Positions 44,368 to 51,877 of a DNA stretch of 64,000 bases are shown in pieces. The stretch's first letter is position 1, and every line of letters starts with the position of its first letter. The stretch is taken from the NCBI GenBank assembly GCA_907163075.1, contig CAJQTY010000002.1, positions 620,001 to 684,000 of the forward strand. The letters are read 5' to 3'. The notes under the pieces were generated by a model. The model saw only the letters and a list, made by a program, of their open reading frames with translations, was not told the origin of the DNA and did no database searches. The position numbers and the translations under genes are program-made. Origin of the DNA: an uncultured Rhodocyclaceae bacterium (GTDB lineage: Bacteria > Pseudomonadota > Gammaproteobacteria > Burkholderiales > Rhodocyclaceae).

Positions 44368-45689
44368 GCTGTTCTCCCCGGCTTGCTCAGTTGCATTTCG
44401 CTCTCTATCTTATCGAGATAACCCTGCGGATCGTTGCCGTAACGCTCCAGTTCGCTCCAGGCCCGAGCACGGCCCTGCGGATTGATCTTCCAGCCGCGTC
44501 CCCAGCGCCGGTCGGCGTAGGCCTGGTACTGGTCCGGCTCGATCCCACAGGCCTGCACACGGGCCATCAGTTGTTCAAAGCCGGGGCCACCATCGCGCAA
44601 CGGCGGTTTGTCTATGGGCGCCGTCTCAGTCACCGTCGAGGCCAAAGCCTCTTCGGCATCAACTCGAATCGATCCAGCGTTTGCCGCCACCGCGCCTCCT
44701 TGAAGCACCTGCGTGGCCAGTTGCGCCTGGGCAATGACCGTCTCGGTATCCTCGTTGTCACGCAACAAGGCTGTCACGTCCACCGGTGCTTCCAGATCGA
44801 TGATCCATTGGGGCACGCGCACTGCCCGGCCTTGCTCATCGATGTGGGCGACCTCCATGAGTGTCTTGGTCAGATAGAACGGTGTGCGTTGCCGGTCGAG
44901 AAAGCCGGAGATGCGGCCGCCACGCAGGAAACCGACCGTTTCGAACTTCTGGATCGCGGCATTCATTGCGTAGAAGCTGTTGGTGTGCAACTCGAACGCG
45001 CTGATCGAGCGGATGCCGGGAATGAAGAACAGGAAACGGCCGGTCAGATTGCATTGACGCTGCTGGTATTCGCGGCAGGCCTCAGGCTCGCACAGGCCAC
45101 CGTTATCCTCGCGCACCACGGTCTTGCGTCCGCCGAAGAGGCGGATGGTGCGCCGCCCCGTGTCGTCCACTGGCACCGGCGCATGGCACATGCAGTGGCG
45201 CACCCGGCCGTCGGCCGAGTATTGCGACCAGTAGTGCTTGTCGTGCATCCCCCAGGCCGCCAACTCGTGGGGCATCACGGTCTGCCAATAGTCTGAGGGA
45301 AACACCACCGGGAAGCGGTACAAGCGCTGCCCTTCGCCCCGGTCCTCGCCAAAGTTTTCCAGGATCTCCCGCGCAATCTCCGGATTCGGGAAATCCTGCG
45401 CGCGTACGGTGAACCACGGTACGTTGCGCGGCACCAGTGGCGTCTTGAGATTGGGCAAGGCATCGGCAATGGCGCGCTCAATCTGTTCGAAGGACTGGCC
45501 GGCGGCCACGCCCTGGTCGTAGATCGCCTTGGCCTTCGGTTGCTCGGCGGCTTTTTTGGTGAGCACCTTGATACCGGCGCGGATTTTACCGCCGGTGGGA
45601 ATGCGGACAGGATTTTGTCCAAGCAAGGTCGGTATGGCAGCGATACCGCCCTGCACGGTGATCACCGGATGTGCGTTGGGATGGACCAT
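44364..45689 (-). CDS. Gp3-like recombination directionality factor family protein
   Basis: A 441-residue protein resembling the family typified by phiC31/phiBT1 gp3, which switches a serine integrase from integration to excision. Matching features are the early PIPTGGKIRAGIKVLTKKA, ARDFPNPEI-like PWFTVRAQDFPNPEIAREIL, YRFPVVFPSDYWQTV and a cysteine-rich block (VRHCMCHAPVPVDD and CEPEACREYQQRQC). The last 180 residues are an extra region with AYADRRWGRGWKINPQGRAR. No serine integrase is visible in the window, so its partner may lie outside, or the family has another role here. Overlaps sbcD by four bases. Confidence 0.65.
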   Translation of the reverse strand: MVHPNAHPVITVQGGIAAIPTLLGQNPVRIPTGGKIRAGIKVLTKKAAEQPKAKAIYDQGVAAGQSFEQIERAIADALPNLKTPLVPRNVPWFTVRAQDFPNPEIAREILENFGEDRGEGQRLYRFPVVFPSDYWQTVMPHELAAWGMHDKHYWSQYSADGRVRHCMCHAPVPVDDTGRRTIRLFGGRKTVVREDNGGLCEPEACREYQQRQCNLTGRFLFFIPGIRSISAFELHTNSFYAMNAAIQKFETVGFLRGGRISGFLDRQRTPFYLTKTLMEVAHIDEQGRAVRVPQWIIDLEAPVDVTALLRDNEDTETVIAQAQLATQVLQGGAVAANAGSIRVDAEEALASTVTETAPIDKPPLRDGGPGFEQLMARVQACGIEPDQYQAYADRRWGRGWKINPQGRARAWSELERYGNDPQGYLDKIESEMQLSKPGRTA

Positions 45690-45754
45690 GACGTCGCTTC
45701 TCCATGAAAGTCGGGGTATTCCGATAATTCATGATCTCGCGATTTCCCTGCGTT

Positions 45755-47005
45755 TCAACCCTGTGTCGATGGCCCCACTGGCCTGACGGCATTCCCTTGT
45801 CGATCCGCCGCGACAACGGCAAAAGCCGGCATCGGCTGATCCGTCCGCCACACCCAGATGGACGGGTTGGTTAAACTGATCGCCTTCTCCTTCACCGCCC
45901 GCGCTTTGGGTTCCATGAAAGTACTGACTACATGCAAGGGAATCGGTACCGGTCCGGCATCCAGCAGCAAGGCGTTCGGGAAAGCATCGGCATTCCTGGC
46001 GTCGTAGCGCAGCGGTTTGATGAAGCGGCGGCGCTCGGCGACCAACGCACTGATCAGCGGCAATTCATGCACACCCTCAATGGGAATCCAGTGCTCGCTC
46101 GTCAGCATCAAACTCACGGCATCGATCTCGTAGGTGTATTCGCGACGGGCGCGGATCAGCGCAGCCATGATCAGGCGTACCGGGTGACCGGTATCGGCAT
46201 CGCGCGCCTCGAATAAAGGCGCAAACACCCGTTCGATCCGCTCCCAGGTCCGGCCCGCGATCAGCAGGGGCGCATCGGGCATGTGGCGCAGCCAGACCCG
46301 CCGGCCTTGAGTGGTGGCTTCGCTCGCTTTGAACTCGCCGATCACGATGGCAAGTGGGGTTTGCCCATCGCGCGGACGCAACACTACCAGTTTCTCGCGT
46401 CGGCGCAGCGCCGCCTCGGCCTTGGCCGCTTCGCTGAAGGACTCGGGAACGTACAGACGTTCGGCCAGCGGCACCCCCTTGACCATAATGTCTTCGGCCG
46501 TCTCCAGCAGGTACTTGTGAATCACTCCCTGATTGCGTTTACCCGCCATGGCCGGACTCCAGCGGTTAAAACCGGCGCGCTCGAAAAGAAAGTGCATCAA
46601 GGCCCGTAGCGACATGCGCCGCCGGGGTACGCCGACCTCCGCGATTTCCTGGGGTTCGCCGCGCGGCCCCCCACACCCCACCCTCCGGGTCCACGGAAAA
46701 TCCACTCGCAGTTCCACGCGACCCGGTTCCGGCTCCAGTATCGCTTCGCCGACCAGTTCCCCCAGTCCCGACTGCTGTCCTTCCAGTTCGTAGGAAGGGC
46801 AGCCCGGATGATGCGTATTTCCGCTGTCCGGCATGCGTTTGACGACGAACTGTCGATGCCGCGCCACATACATCTCTACGCCACCCGGCACGCACAGGCA
46901 GCGCGGCCGTTCGGGCGTGTCGTAAACATGGCTCAGCGCGTCCTGCAATTGCGGATCGTCGGAACTGATCACGCGGCCCTTGATGGCAAAACGCTGGGGG
47001 TCCAT
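45755..47005 (-). CDS. DUF1173 family protein
   Basis: A 416-residue protein with the DUF1173 hallmarks: PRCLCVPGGVEMYVARHRQF, then VVKRMPDSGNTHHPGCPSYE, which contains likely metal-binding Cys and His residues. Later parts are ALMHFLFERAGFNRWSPAMA, then KLVVLRPRDGQ and WVWRTDQPMPA. The family occurs on integrative elements and plasmids and has no known activity. The ATG at 47005 is 8 bases after the stop of the recombinase-like gene; a TTG at 47029 would overlap it. Confidence 0.78.
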   Translation of the reverse strand: MDPQRFAIKGRVISSDDPQLQDALSHVYDTPERPRCLCVPGGVEMYVARHRQFVVKRMPDSGNTHHPGCPSYELEGQQSGLGELVGEAILEPEPGRVELRVDFPWTRRVGCGGPRGEPQEIAEVGVPRRRMSLRALMHFLFERAGFNRWSPAMAGKRNQGVIHKYLLETAEDIMVKGVPLAERLYVPESFSEAAKAEAALRRREKLVVLRPRDGQTPLAIVIGEFKASEATTQGRRVWLRHMPDAPLLIAGRTWERIERVFAPLFEARDADTGHPVRLIMAALIRARREYTYEIDAVSLMLTSEHWIPIEGVHELPLISALVAERRRFIKPLRYDARNADAFPNALLLDAGPVPIPLHVVSTFMEPKARAVKEKAISLTNPSIWVWRTDQPMPAFAVVAADRQGNAVRPVGPSTQG

Positions 47006-47012
47006 GGCAAGG

Positions 47013-47954
47013 TCAAACCAGTTCGTCAAGCAATTCCGCCAGGGTCGGTTTAGGCCGGGGCAGCAGTTCCCGCACCGCGCTGCGCTCGCCGATACCCAGA
47101 ATCGTTCCGACCTGATCCTCGTCAGCCCCGCGTTCGTACATCCGTGAGATCACCGTCAGGCGCGCGGACTGGGCGCTCAGACCCTTGAGTTCGGCGTAGC
47201 GGAACAACTTGCGGTAGATCTCCAGGAGCGTCCGGCAGACGTAACGCTTCTGGCCCGGTCCGCCGTTGGGCGCGATCATATAGGCTTCCCCGGTCGGCGA
47301 TAAAAACAGCCGGCTGCCCGGATTCAGGCTGCGGTAGAAATGCGGTTCACCCAAACCATGCCCAGAGTTACAGCGCTCGCGAAAATAGGCGGTAAGTGCG
47401 TCATCGAGCCGACTACTACTGAAGTACAGCGGTCGCCGTTTCCCATTGATCGCCGCCTCGGCACGCAATTCGGATTCCCGGCATACGCTGCCATCCGCGT
47501 GCAGATAGTCGCGCACTTCGAGCCGGGCGATCTCGAGCGGCCGTAAGCCCGTAGCGAACAGCATGTAGTACAGGGCCAGGTCGTGCCAGGTGCGGCTCGT
47601 CCGACCCTTGACACGTACCGCGCCCTGGATCACCTCCGGGGGTAGAAGTACGCGCGCCGGACGAGCACTGATCGATGGCCGTGGTTCAAAGTTTTCCAGC
47701 GAGACCAGGATGGCATCCCGATGCAGACGTAGCCGCCGCACGAAGGCCGCGCCTTCCTCCTTAAGTCCGTCCACGCCAACAACTTGAGTGAGTTGGACGG
47801 CGACAGACTTGATGCGCCGCTCGACCGCCGTGCGTGAAACGCCAAAGCGCACGGCCACCGCTTCGTAGGTTTCGCCGTCGACGACGGCACGCAGCATCTC
47901 GACCGATTGCAATGCGTTCTCGTGGTGTCTGTTGATCTCCAGGATGTCTTGCAT
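47013..47954 (-). CDS. Tyrosine-recombinase-like protein with lost catalytic residues
   Basis: A 313-residue protein. Residues 15-55 contain a helix-turn-helix (YEAVAVRFGVSRTAVERRIK). Residues 120 onward resemble a tyrosine recombinase catalytic domain: YYMLFATGLRPLEIARLEVR keeps the first arginine, and SARLTVISRMYERGADEDQV matches the H-x-x-R box but lacks the His. In GTILGIGERSAVRELLP the later His is replaced and the nucleophilic Tyr is absent. It should bind DNA but probably does not cleave it. The ATG at 47954 has GGGAGAG upstream. It is followed at once by DUF1173. Confidence 0.7.
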   Translation of the reverse strand: MQDILEINRHHENALQSVEMLRAVVDGETYEAVAVRFGVSRTAVERRIKSVAVQLTQVVGVDGLKEEGAAFVRRLRLHRDAILVSLENFEPRPSISARPARVLLPPEVIQGAVRVKGRTSRTWHDLALYYMLFATGLRPLEIARLEVRDYLHADGSVCRESELRAEAAINGKRRPLYFSSSRLDDALTAYFRERCNSGHGLGEPHFYRSLNPGSRLFLSPTGEAYMIAPNGGPGQKRYVCRTLLEIYRKLFRYAELKGLSAQSARLTVISRMYERGADEDQVGTILGIGERSAVRELLPRPKPTLAELLDELV

Positions 47955-48118
47955 GACTTGTCTCTCCCATGATCCATCGACCGTCATCCGCCCGAATAGT
48001 CGAGCGCCGATGCGCCCTTTGCCAGGCAAAATCGCCGAGAAAGGCGCGGGATTTCGTCATCAGACCGATGACGACGCCGTTCCGAACCACCAAGCCGACC
48101 CGGTTCTTGCCGCGTCCA

Positions 48119-48388
48119 TCACCCCGAGTGTCCCTGCAGGGCAATCCAGTGGCGGATATCTTCGGCGCGCCAGACGGTCACCCGCTCCGAGAGCTTGACG
48201 GGTTCGGGAAAAGTGCGCGCCTGAACACGCCGCCAGAGAGTCGATTTGGAAATGGGCACAAACGCCAGCACCTGGGGCTGGCGCAGGAAGCCAGTCTCGG
48301 GCAATGGCAGAGACCGGGTAACGGGGGTAGGAGGAAGAGCGCTGGAAATTGCCGCTGTCGCGGCAGCACTGGAATGGCTGTTTGGCAT
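48119..48388 (-). CDS. AlpA-like helix-turn-helix regulator
   Basis: An 89-residue protein with a disordered N-terminal third (SSAAATAAISSALPPTPV) and a MerR-like AlpA domain: LPETGFLRQPQVLAFVPISK, STLWRRVQARTFPEPVKLSE, then VTVWRAEDIRHWI. AlpA-type proteins activate integrase or excisionase genes on cryptic prophages and islands, or act as excision factors. It stands 164 bases upstream of the degenerate recombinase gene on the same strand and may control that run. Confidence 0.88.
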   Translation of the reverse strand: MPNSHSSAAATAAISSALPPTPVTRSLPLPETGFLRQPQVLAFVPISKSTLWRRVQARTFPEPVKLSERVTVWRAEDIRHWIALQGHSG

Positions 48389-48948
48389 GATCGAACCTCA
48401 TAACGGCTGGCGCCGGTAAAGGGCATGACCTGCTCTGTTGCGGCGGCGCTCGGTCAGGATGGCGCGAGCCGATAGGGAACGCAAAAGTCGACAGCATGCC
48501 GTGGGCGCCCCGTTCGCGCGGCATGGAAGGATGAGTACGAGAGAGAATCGCATCCCAGGACCGCCAAGGGCGTCCGGGTCGGGAAAAATCAGCCGATCCA
48601 CCGCAGTGTCGCGCAACATGCGCGACGGCGAATCGTCGGGCAACAGGCAGGTATCGACTGCGACGCCGCCACGAAAGCGGTGCGGATTCCCACGGCGTCA
48701 GGTTGGCCTGACGTGGGATCTGCCAACACGATAGGGGTGTTCGTGGGCCGAGGCAAGCAGTTCGGGGAGTCTCTTGCCGCAAGGCGCGGCGACCGCCGGC
48801 GATTGGCGGTGGCACCACGGCTGAAGCCTTCCAGCGAGCCGAGATCAAGCGTGTTATCGAAACGTCGGAGCGCCGGCGATGCCCATCCGGATCACGCACA
48901 GAAAGTGCGCCGTGTGGCCCGACTATCCCCTGAGGGTGGGAATATCTC
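48389..48948. other. 560-base gap with one imperfect inverted repeat
   Basis: No supported gene. At 48688-48718, TCCCAC...CGTCAGG and CCTGACGTGGGA form an inverted repeat with a short TTGG spacer and one three-base bulge. It is upstream of the AlpA-like gene and could be a binding site for a regulator or a transcript hairpin. Confidence 0.45.
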
Positions 48949-49308
48949 CTACTTTGAACGGGCGTCCAAGTGGTCACAACAGTTCCGCACGACTGACATA
49001 ATGAAGGCCCGATCCTCCGGCCCCAGATCGGAAATCCATGCACCAAAGGTCACCGCGTCGCTGGCCACTTCGGGTCCTTCCTTCGATAACAGGTCGCCAA
49101 CAGAACAGCACAGCGCCACCGCAAGGCTGTCCAGTGTTGGCAGAGACGGCAAATGGGCGCCGCGCTCAATGCGCGAGACGGTTTCAGTGTCAACACCGAC
49201 CCGCTCCGCCAGCTTCTCCTGTGTCCATCCCAGCTGTTTTCGCCGCGCGGACAGGTTGCCCCCAAGTCGCTTCGCCAGACGCGCCGAGTCTGTCTTCTTC
49301 ACCGCCAT
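48949..49308 (-). CDS. XRE-family helix-turn-helix regulator
   Basis: A 119-residue regulator. The Cro/CI-type helix-turn-helix spans about 18-72: LSARRKQLGWTQEKLAERVG, then VDTETVSRIERGAHLPSLPT. The C-terminal 45 residues (SDAVTFGAWISDLGPEDRAF) are a short family-specific tail. It probably represses promoters in the island. The short A+T-rich gap upstream (49309-49495) may include its own promoter. Confidence 0.9.
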   Translation of the reverse strand: MAVKKTDSARLAKRLGGNLSARRKQLGWTQEKLAERVGVDTETVSRIERGAHLPSLPTLDSLAVALCCSVGDLLSKEGPEVASDAVTFGAWISDLGPEDRAFIMSVVRNCCDHLDARSK

Positions 49309-49495
49309 CGTGTTGTTCTTTAAATCGGCAAGAATGACGGTCGATGGGGGATTGAAACAGGGCGTCTTGTGTTGTGCTTATTACCATCATTCTTGTTGAT
49401 TTCGGCTAATTGGAAATGCCGAAAAGGAGATCATCGGGTTGCCGCAGTGCATGGCGGGAAGCCTGAAGATGAGCGCGAATAGAGGCTAACGACGC

Positions 49496-50266
49496 CTAAT
49501 CGTCATCCGAAGGCACGGTACTTTCCAGGACTTCAAACAATCGCGCATCAGCGCTTTCCGCTATCAGATCAGATGCCGCATTACCTTCTGCCCCAGGTTC
49601 GCCTGCCCCACCCGCTTCACCCATAGCGAAGGTTTCCTGACGACTCCCCGCGCCACGGCCCTCGCCATCGCGGGCGTCCATGGCATTCATCCGCCGCCGC
49701 AAGCCCATGGCGAAGGTGCGCGCCCCGTTGGCCACGTCGCGCACCTGCCGCTTGAGGCTCGCCCGCTGGATATCCACCGCCTGCGTGCTGATCACCTCGT
49801 GGATCTCCAGCGTCTGCAGCAAAGGCATCAACTGGTCGAGCTTGCCCAGCACTTCGAGGAAACGCCGTCCAATGGATGACAGGACGTGAACGTCCACATC
49901 CAGTGGCACCGTGTCGTAGGTCGCGGTGCTGGTGATGCCGTGGGCCTTGAACAGGGCTTCGGCGCCATCGATGGCCGTGTTGAGATTTTCGCTCGCTGCA
50001 TCCATCCTGGCGCGGATAGTGTCCTCAATCCGGGCAACGTCCTCATGGTCGAGTCGTGTACGGGCAATCACCGAGATGAAGTGCGTGTTGAGCTGCAGGG
50101 TATTGAACAGGCGGGCAAAAAAACGCTTGCCCTCGGCGCTGGTAAAGCGCGTCGGCATCTTCAGGCTGGCCGCTTCGACACGCCGAAAGTCGGCCTTGGC
50201 CTCCTTGGCCAGGATACGGGCGTTGACGCCCCCCTGGTCCACCTTGACGATCTGGATCTCCGACAT
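49496..50266 (-). CDS. AcaB/DUF1845-like protein
   Basis: A 256-residue protein. FTSAEGKRFFARLFNTLQLN, then VARIEDTIRARMDAASENLN, LGKLDQLMPLLQTLEIHEVI and FAMGLRRRMNAM follow the DUF1845 pattern, a family now also described as AcaB-like. Members are frequent on integrative conjugative elements and are thought to act in regulation. The last 55 residues are an acidic, glycine-rich tail (EAGGAGEPGAEGNAASDLIA). It is divergent from the gene run starting at 50773. Confidence 0.72.
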   Translation of the reverse strand: MSEIQIVKVDQGGVNARILAKEAKADFRRVEAASLKMPTRFTSAEGKRFFARLFNTLQLNTHFISVIARTRLDHEDVARIEDTIRARMDAASENLNTAIDGAEALFKAHGITSTATYDTVPLDVDVHVLSSIGRRFLEVLGKLDQLMPLLQTLEIHEVISTQAVDIQRASLKRQVRDVANGARTFAMGLRRRMNAMDARDGEGRGAGSRQETFAMGEAGGAGEPGAEGNAASDLIAESADARLFEVLESTVPSDDD

Positions 50267-50708
50267 GCTGCGCTCCTCGAAGTCGCGTGTTCCGAGCGAT
50301 CTTGCGCACGGGCGCGCGCATTCGCCACCGGAAATGGCTGCCGGCTGAGGGGGCTTTCGGCATCGGGACCAATTCGGGTGGCTTTTCGGGATTGACCCGG
50401 CCTTTTCGAGCCGCTACCTTTAACTCATGCAGCAGCTGGCCCTGCATTCAAATACGGCAAGCCCTGGAGTTTTCCGTCTGTCGCGCACCGTCGTCTCTCG
50501 CCGGTGCCGGTCGTTCCCATGCCATCGAGGCAAGTTTTCGAGGTCGGGGCGAGGTGCTTCCATGCGTTCTTAAGCGCCCCTCCCCCGAAAGCCTTCCTTG
50601 ATCGGTCGCTGGCTTACCGATCCCGGCGGTTCATGCTGTCCGTTCCCGCCAGCCCTGGAGTTTCCTTCCTTACTAATGACCCGAACTCGTCCGGGCCATT
50701 TGTTCATC
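50267..50708. other. Divergent non-coding region with repeated GCCCTGGAGTT
   Basis: No gene seen. The string GCCCTGGAGTT occurs at 50461 and 50652, and a third time at 54667 ahead of the DUF932 gene. Together with the hairpin leaders that follow, this suggests a longer conserved leader or promoter unit. The region also serves the DUF1845 gene on the other strand. Confidence 0.5.
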
Positions 50709-50772
50709 ACCCCCTGGGGGCTTACGCCCCCAGCCCGGGTGGTGTTGCCTCCATTTTTTATTGGAGACAACG
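50709..50772 (+). promoter_or_regulatory. Structured 5' leader, radC-motif-like
   Basis: ACCC/GGGT (50709-50712, 50737-50740) encloses a perfect CTGGGGGC/GCCCCCAG hairpin (50714-50721, 50726-50733). GGTGTTGCC follows, then ATTGGAGACAACG before the ATG at 50773. Same layout as at 38780. Confidence 0.65.
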
Positions 50773-51348
50773 ATGCTGAACCCAATCCTTTCCCAGTTAT
50801 CCCCCGGAGCCTCCCTTGCCACACCGGAGTGGCCTGTATTCGCTTCTTTTGCGTCCACCGCTCTTCACCGTCCAGCGGCGATCCCTGATCGCGCCACTCT
50901 GGACACGATGTTCGACGACGAGAACTCACCCGTCGAGTGGCGCGAGGAAGATATCGTCTTCCTGCATTGGCGCCTGCTCCAGGAGATCAGCCGTCTGGCC
51001 GACCCGTCGACACCGCTGGAAGAGAAATTCGACACGCTGCGCTGGGTATTTGCCGAGCGCGAGAAGGAAAGCCAACCGTTCTCCTTCGTGAATTGTCTGC
51101 GTGTTGTCGGCAGCAGTCCGCTGTCGCCCATTGACTATTGCGGCTGGGTTGACGCGGAGGAGGTGCGCGACCGTATCCGCGATGGCTTAAACGCCTGGCT
51201 CACTATCTCGCTTGATCGTTATCCGGCCTGGGTACGCGATGCCGTCGTCCATAACCCCGCGTGGGTCGAGGCCCGGCTTACCAAGAACCCCCAGTGGATC
51301 AACGAGCAGATCAAGCGTATGAGCGTGCAGGGCGACCTGTTCGCCTGA
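50773..51348 (+). CDS. Hypothetical island protein with a possible sliding-clamp motif
   Basis: A 191-residue soluble protein: NSPVEWREEDIVFLHWRLLQ, VFAEREKESQPFSFVNCLRV and DRYPAWVRDAVVHNPAWVEA. No family known to me. It ends SVQGDLFA; QGDLF fits the pentapeptide consensus by which many DNA-replication and repair proteins bind the beta sliding clamp. A TTG at 50761 is in frame, but the ATG at 50773 is placed correctly after TTGGAG. It starts a run of plus-strand genes reaching 54509. Confidence 0.6.
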   Translation: MLNPILSQLSPGASLATPEWPVFASFASTALHRPAAIPDRATLDTMFDDENSPVEWREEDIVFLHWRLLQEISRLADPSTPLEEKFDTLRWVFAEREKESQPFSFVNCLRVVGSSPLSPIDYCGWVDAEEVRDRIRDGLNAWLTISLDRYPAWVRDAVVHNPAWVEARLTKNPQWINEQIKRMSVQGDLFA

Positions 51349-51410
51349 CACCGTTTCCCTTCTCGGGCTCTCTCGCCAACGCGGAAGCCCGCCCTATTCA
51401 AGGAGTCATC

Positions 51411-51671
51411 ATGAGCACTTTCAAGGATGTCCTGTGCCTGCTGGCGATCTTCATCGCCTACGGTATTACCGACTGCCTGGACTATGAAGACGCAGTACGG
51501 CTGGACCAGACGCTGCAGCAACGGCAACTCGCCGATTGCCTGATGGCGTCAGCATCGGCGGAGCGCGAAGTGCTGGCGCGCCTTGGCGCCCTGCCCTTCG
51601 ATTCGCCCTCCCGCCGTACAGATGAGCACTTGCCGGAAAGCGGCCAGCCCTGCCCGCCACGTGCGTTGTGA
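51411..51671 (+). CDS. Small membrane-associated hypothetical protein
   Basis: An 86-residue protein with one hydrophobic helix near the N-terminus (VLCLLAIFIAYGITDCL) and a polar C-terminus ending GQPCPPRAL. No family recognised. CAAGGAGTCATC precedes the ATG. The region before it (51364-51391) can pair as CGGGCT/AGCCCG, a weaker form of the leader seen elsewhere. Confidence 0.55.
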   Translation: MSTFKDVLCLLAIFIAYGITDCLDYEDAVRLDQTLQQRQLADCLMASASAEREVLARLGALPFDSPSRRTDEHLPESGQPCPPRAL

Positions 51672-51681
51672 GTAAACCACC

Positions 51682-51810
51682 ATGCCAATCCAAACATGCA
51701 CTGCCGACGACGGCCCCAATCTGTTGACTATCCAGGCGTTTCTGAGGCACCGCTTGATCGAAGCCCTGAACGCTGGGCTGTTCACCGTACCGGTCGGTCG
51801 TCGCGGCTGA
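51682..51810 (+). CDS. Possible very small ORF
   Basis: A 42-residue frame (MPIQTCTADDGPNLLTIQAF ... VPVGRRG) that fills the gap between two island genes on the same strand. There is no good ribosome binding site. It may be a real microprotein coupled to the upstream gene (gap 10 bases), or chance. Confidence 0.3.
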   Translation: MPIQTCTADDGPNLLTIQAFLRHRLIEALNAGLFTVPVGRRG

Positions 51811-51826
51811 CCGATTTCCCCCTTTT

Positions 51827-51877
51827 GCGGGCCTGTCCCGCCGGGATCGCTTGCCGCCAACATTCAAGGAGCACCTC
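51827..51877 (+). promoter_or_regulatory. Structured 5' leader of the GHKL gene, weak radC-motif-like
   Basis: GCGGG/CCCGC (51827-51831, 51837-51841) forms the inner hairpin, followed by GGGATCGCTTGCC and then CAAGGAGCACCTC before the ATG. The outer stem is poor. Same order of parts as at 38780. Confidence 0.45.

Noticed and set aside
48060-49046. A 328-residue minus-strand frame covering the AlpA-like gene and its upstream gap
   Set aside because: It overlaps two well-supported regulators in another frame and has unnatural composition rich in Arg, Pro and Ser.
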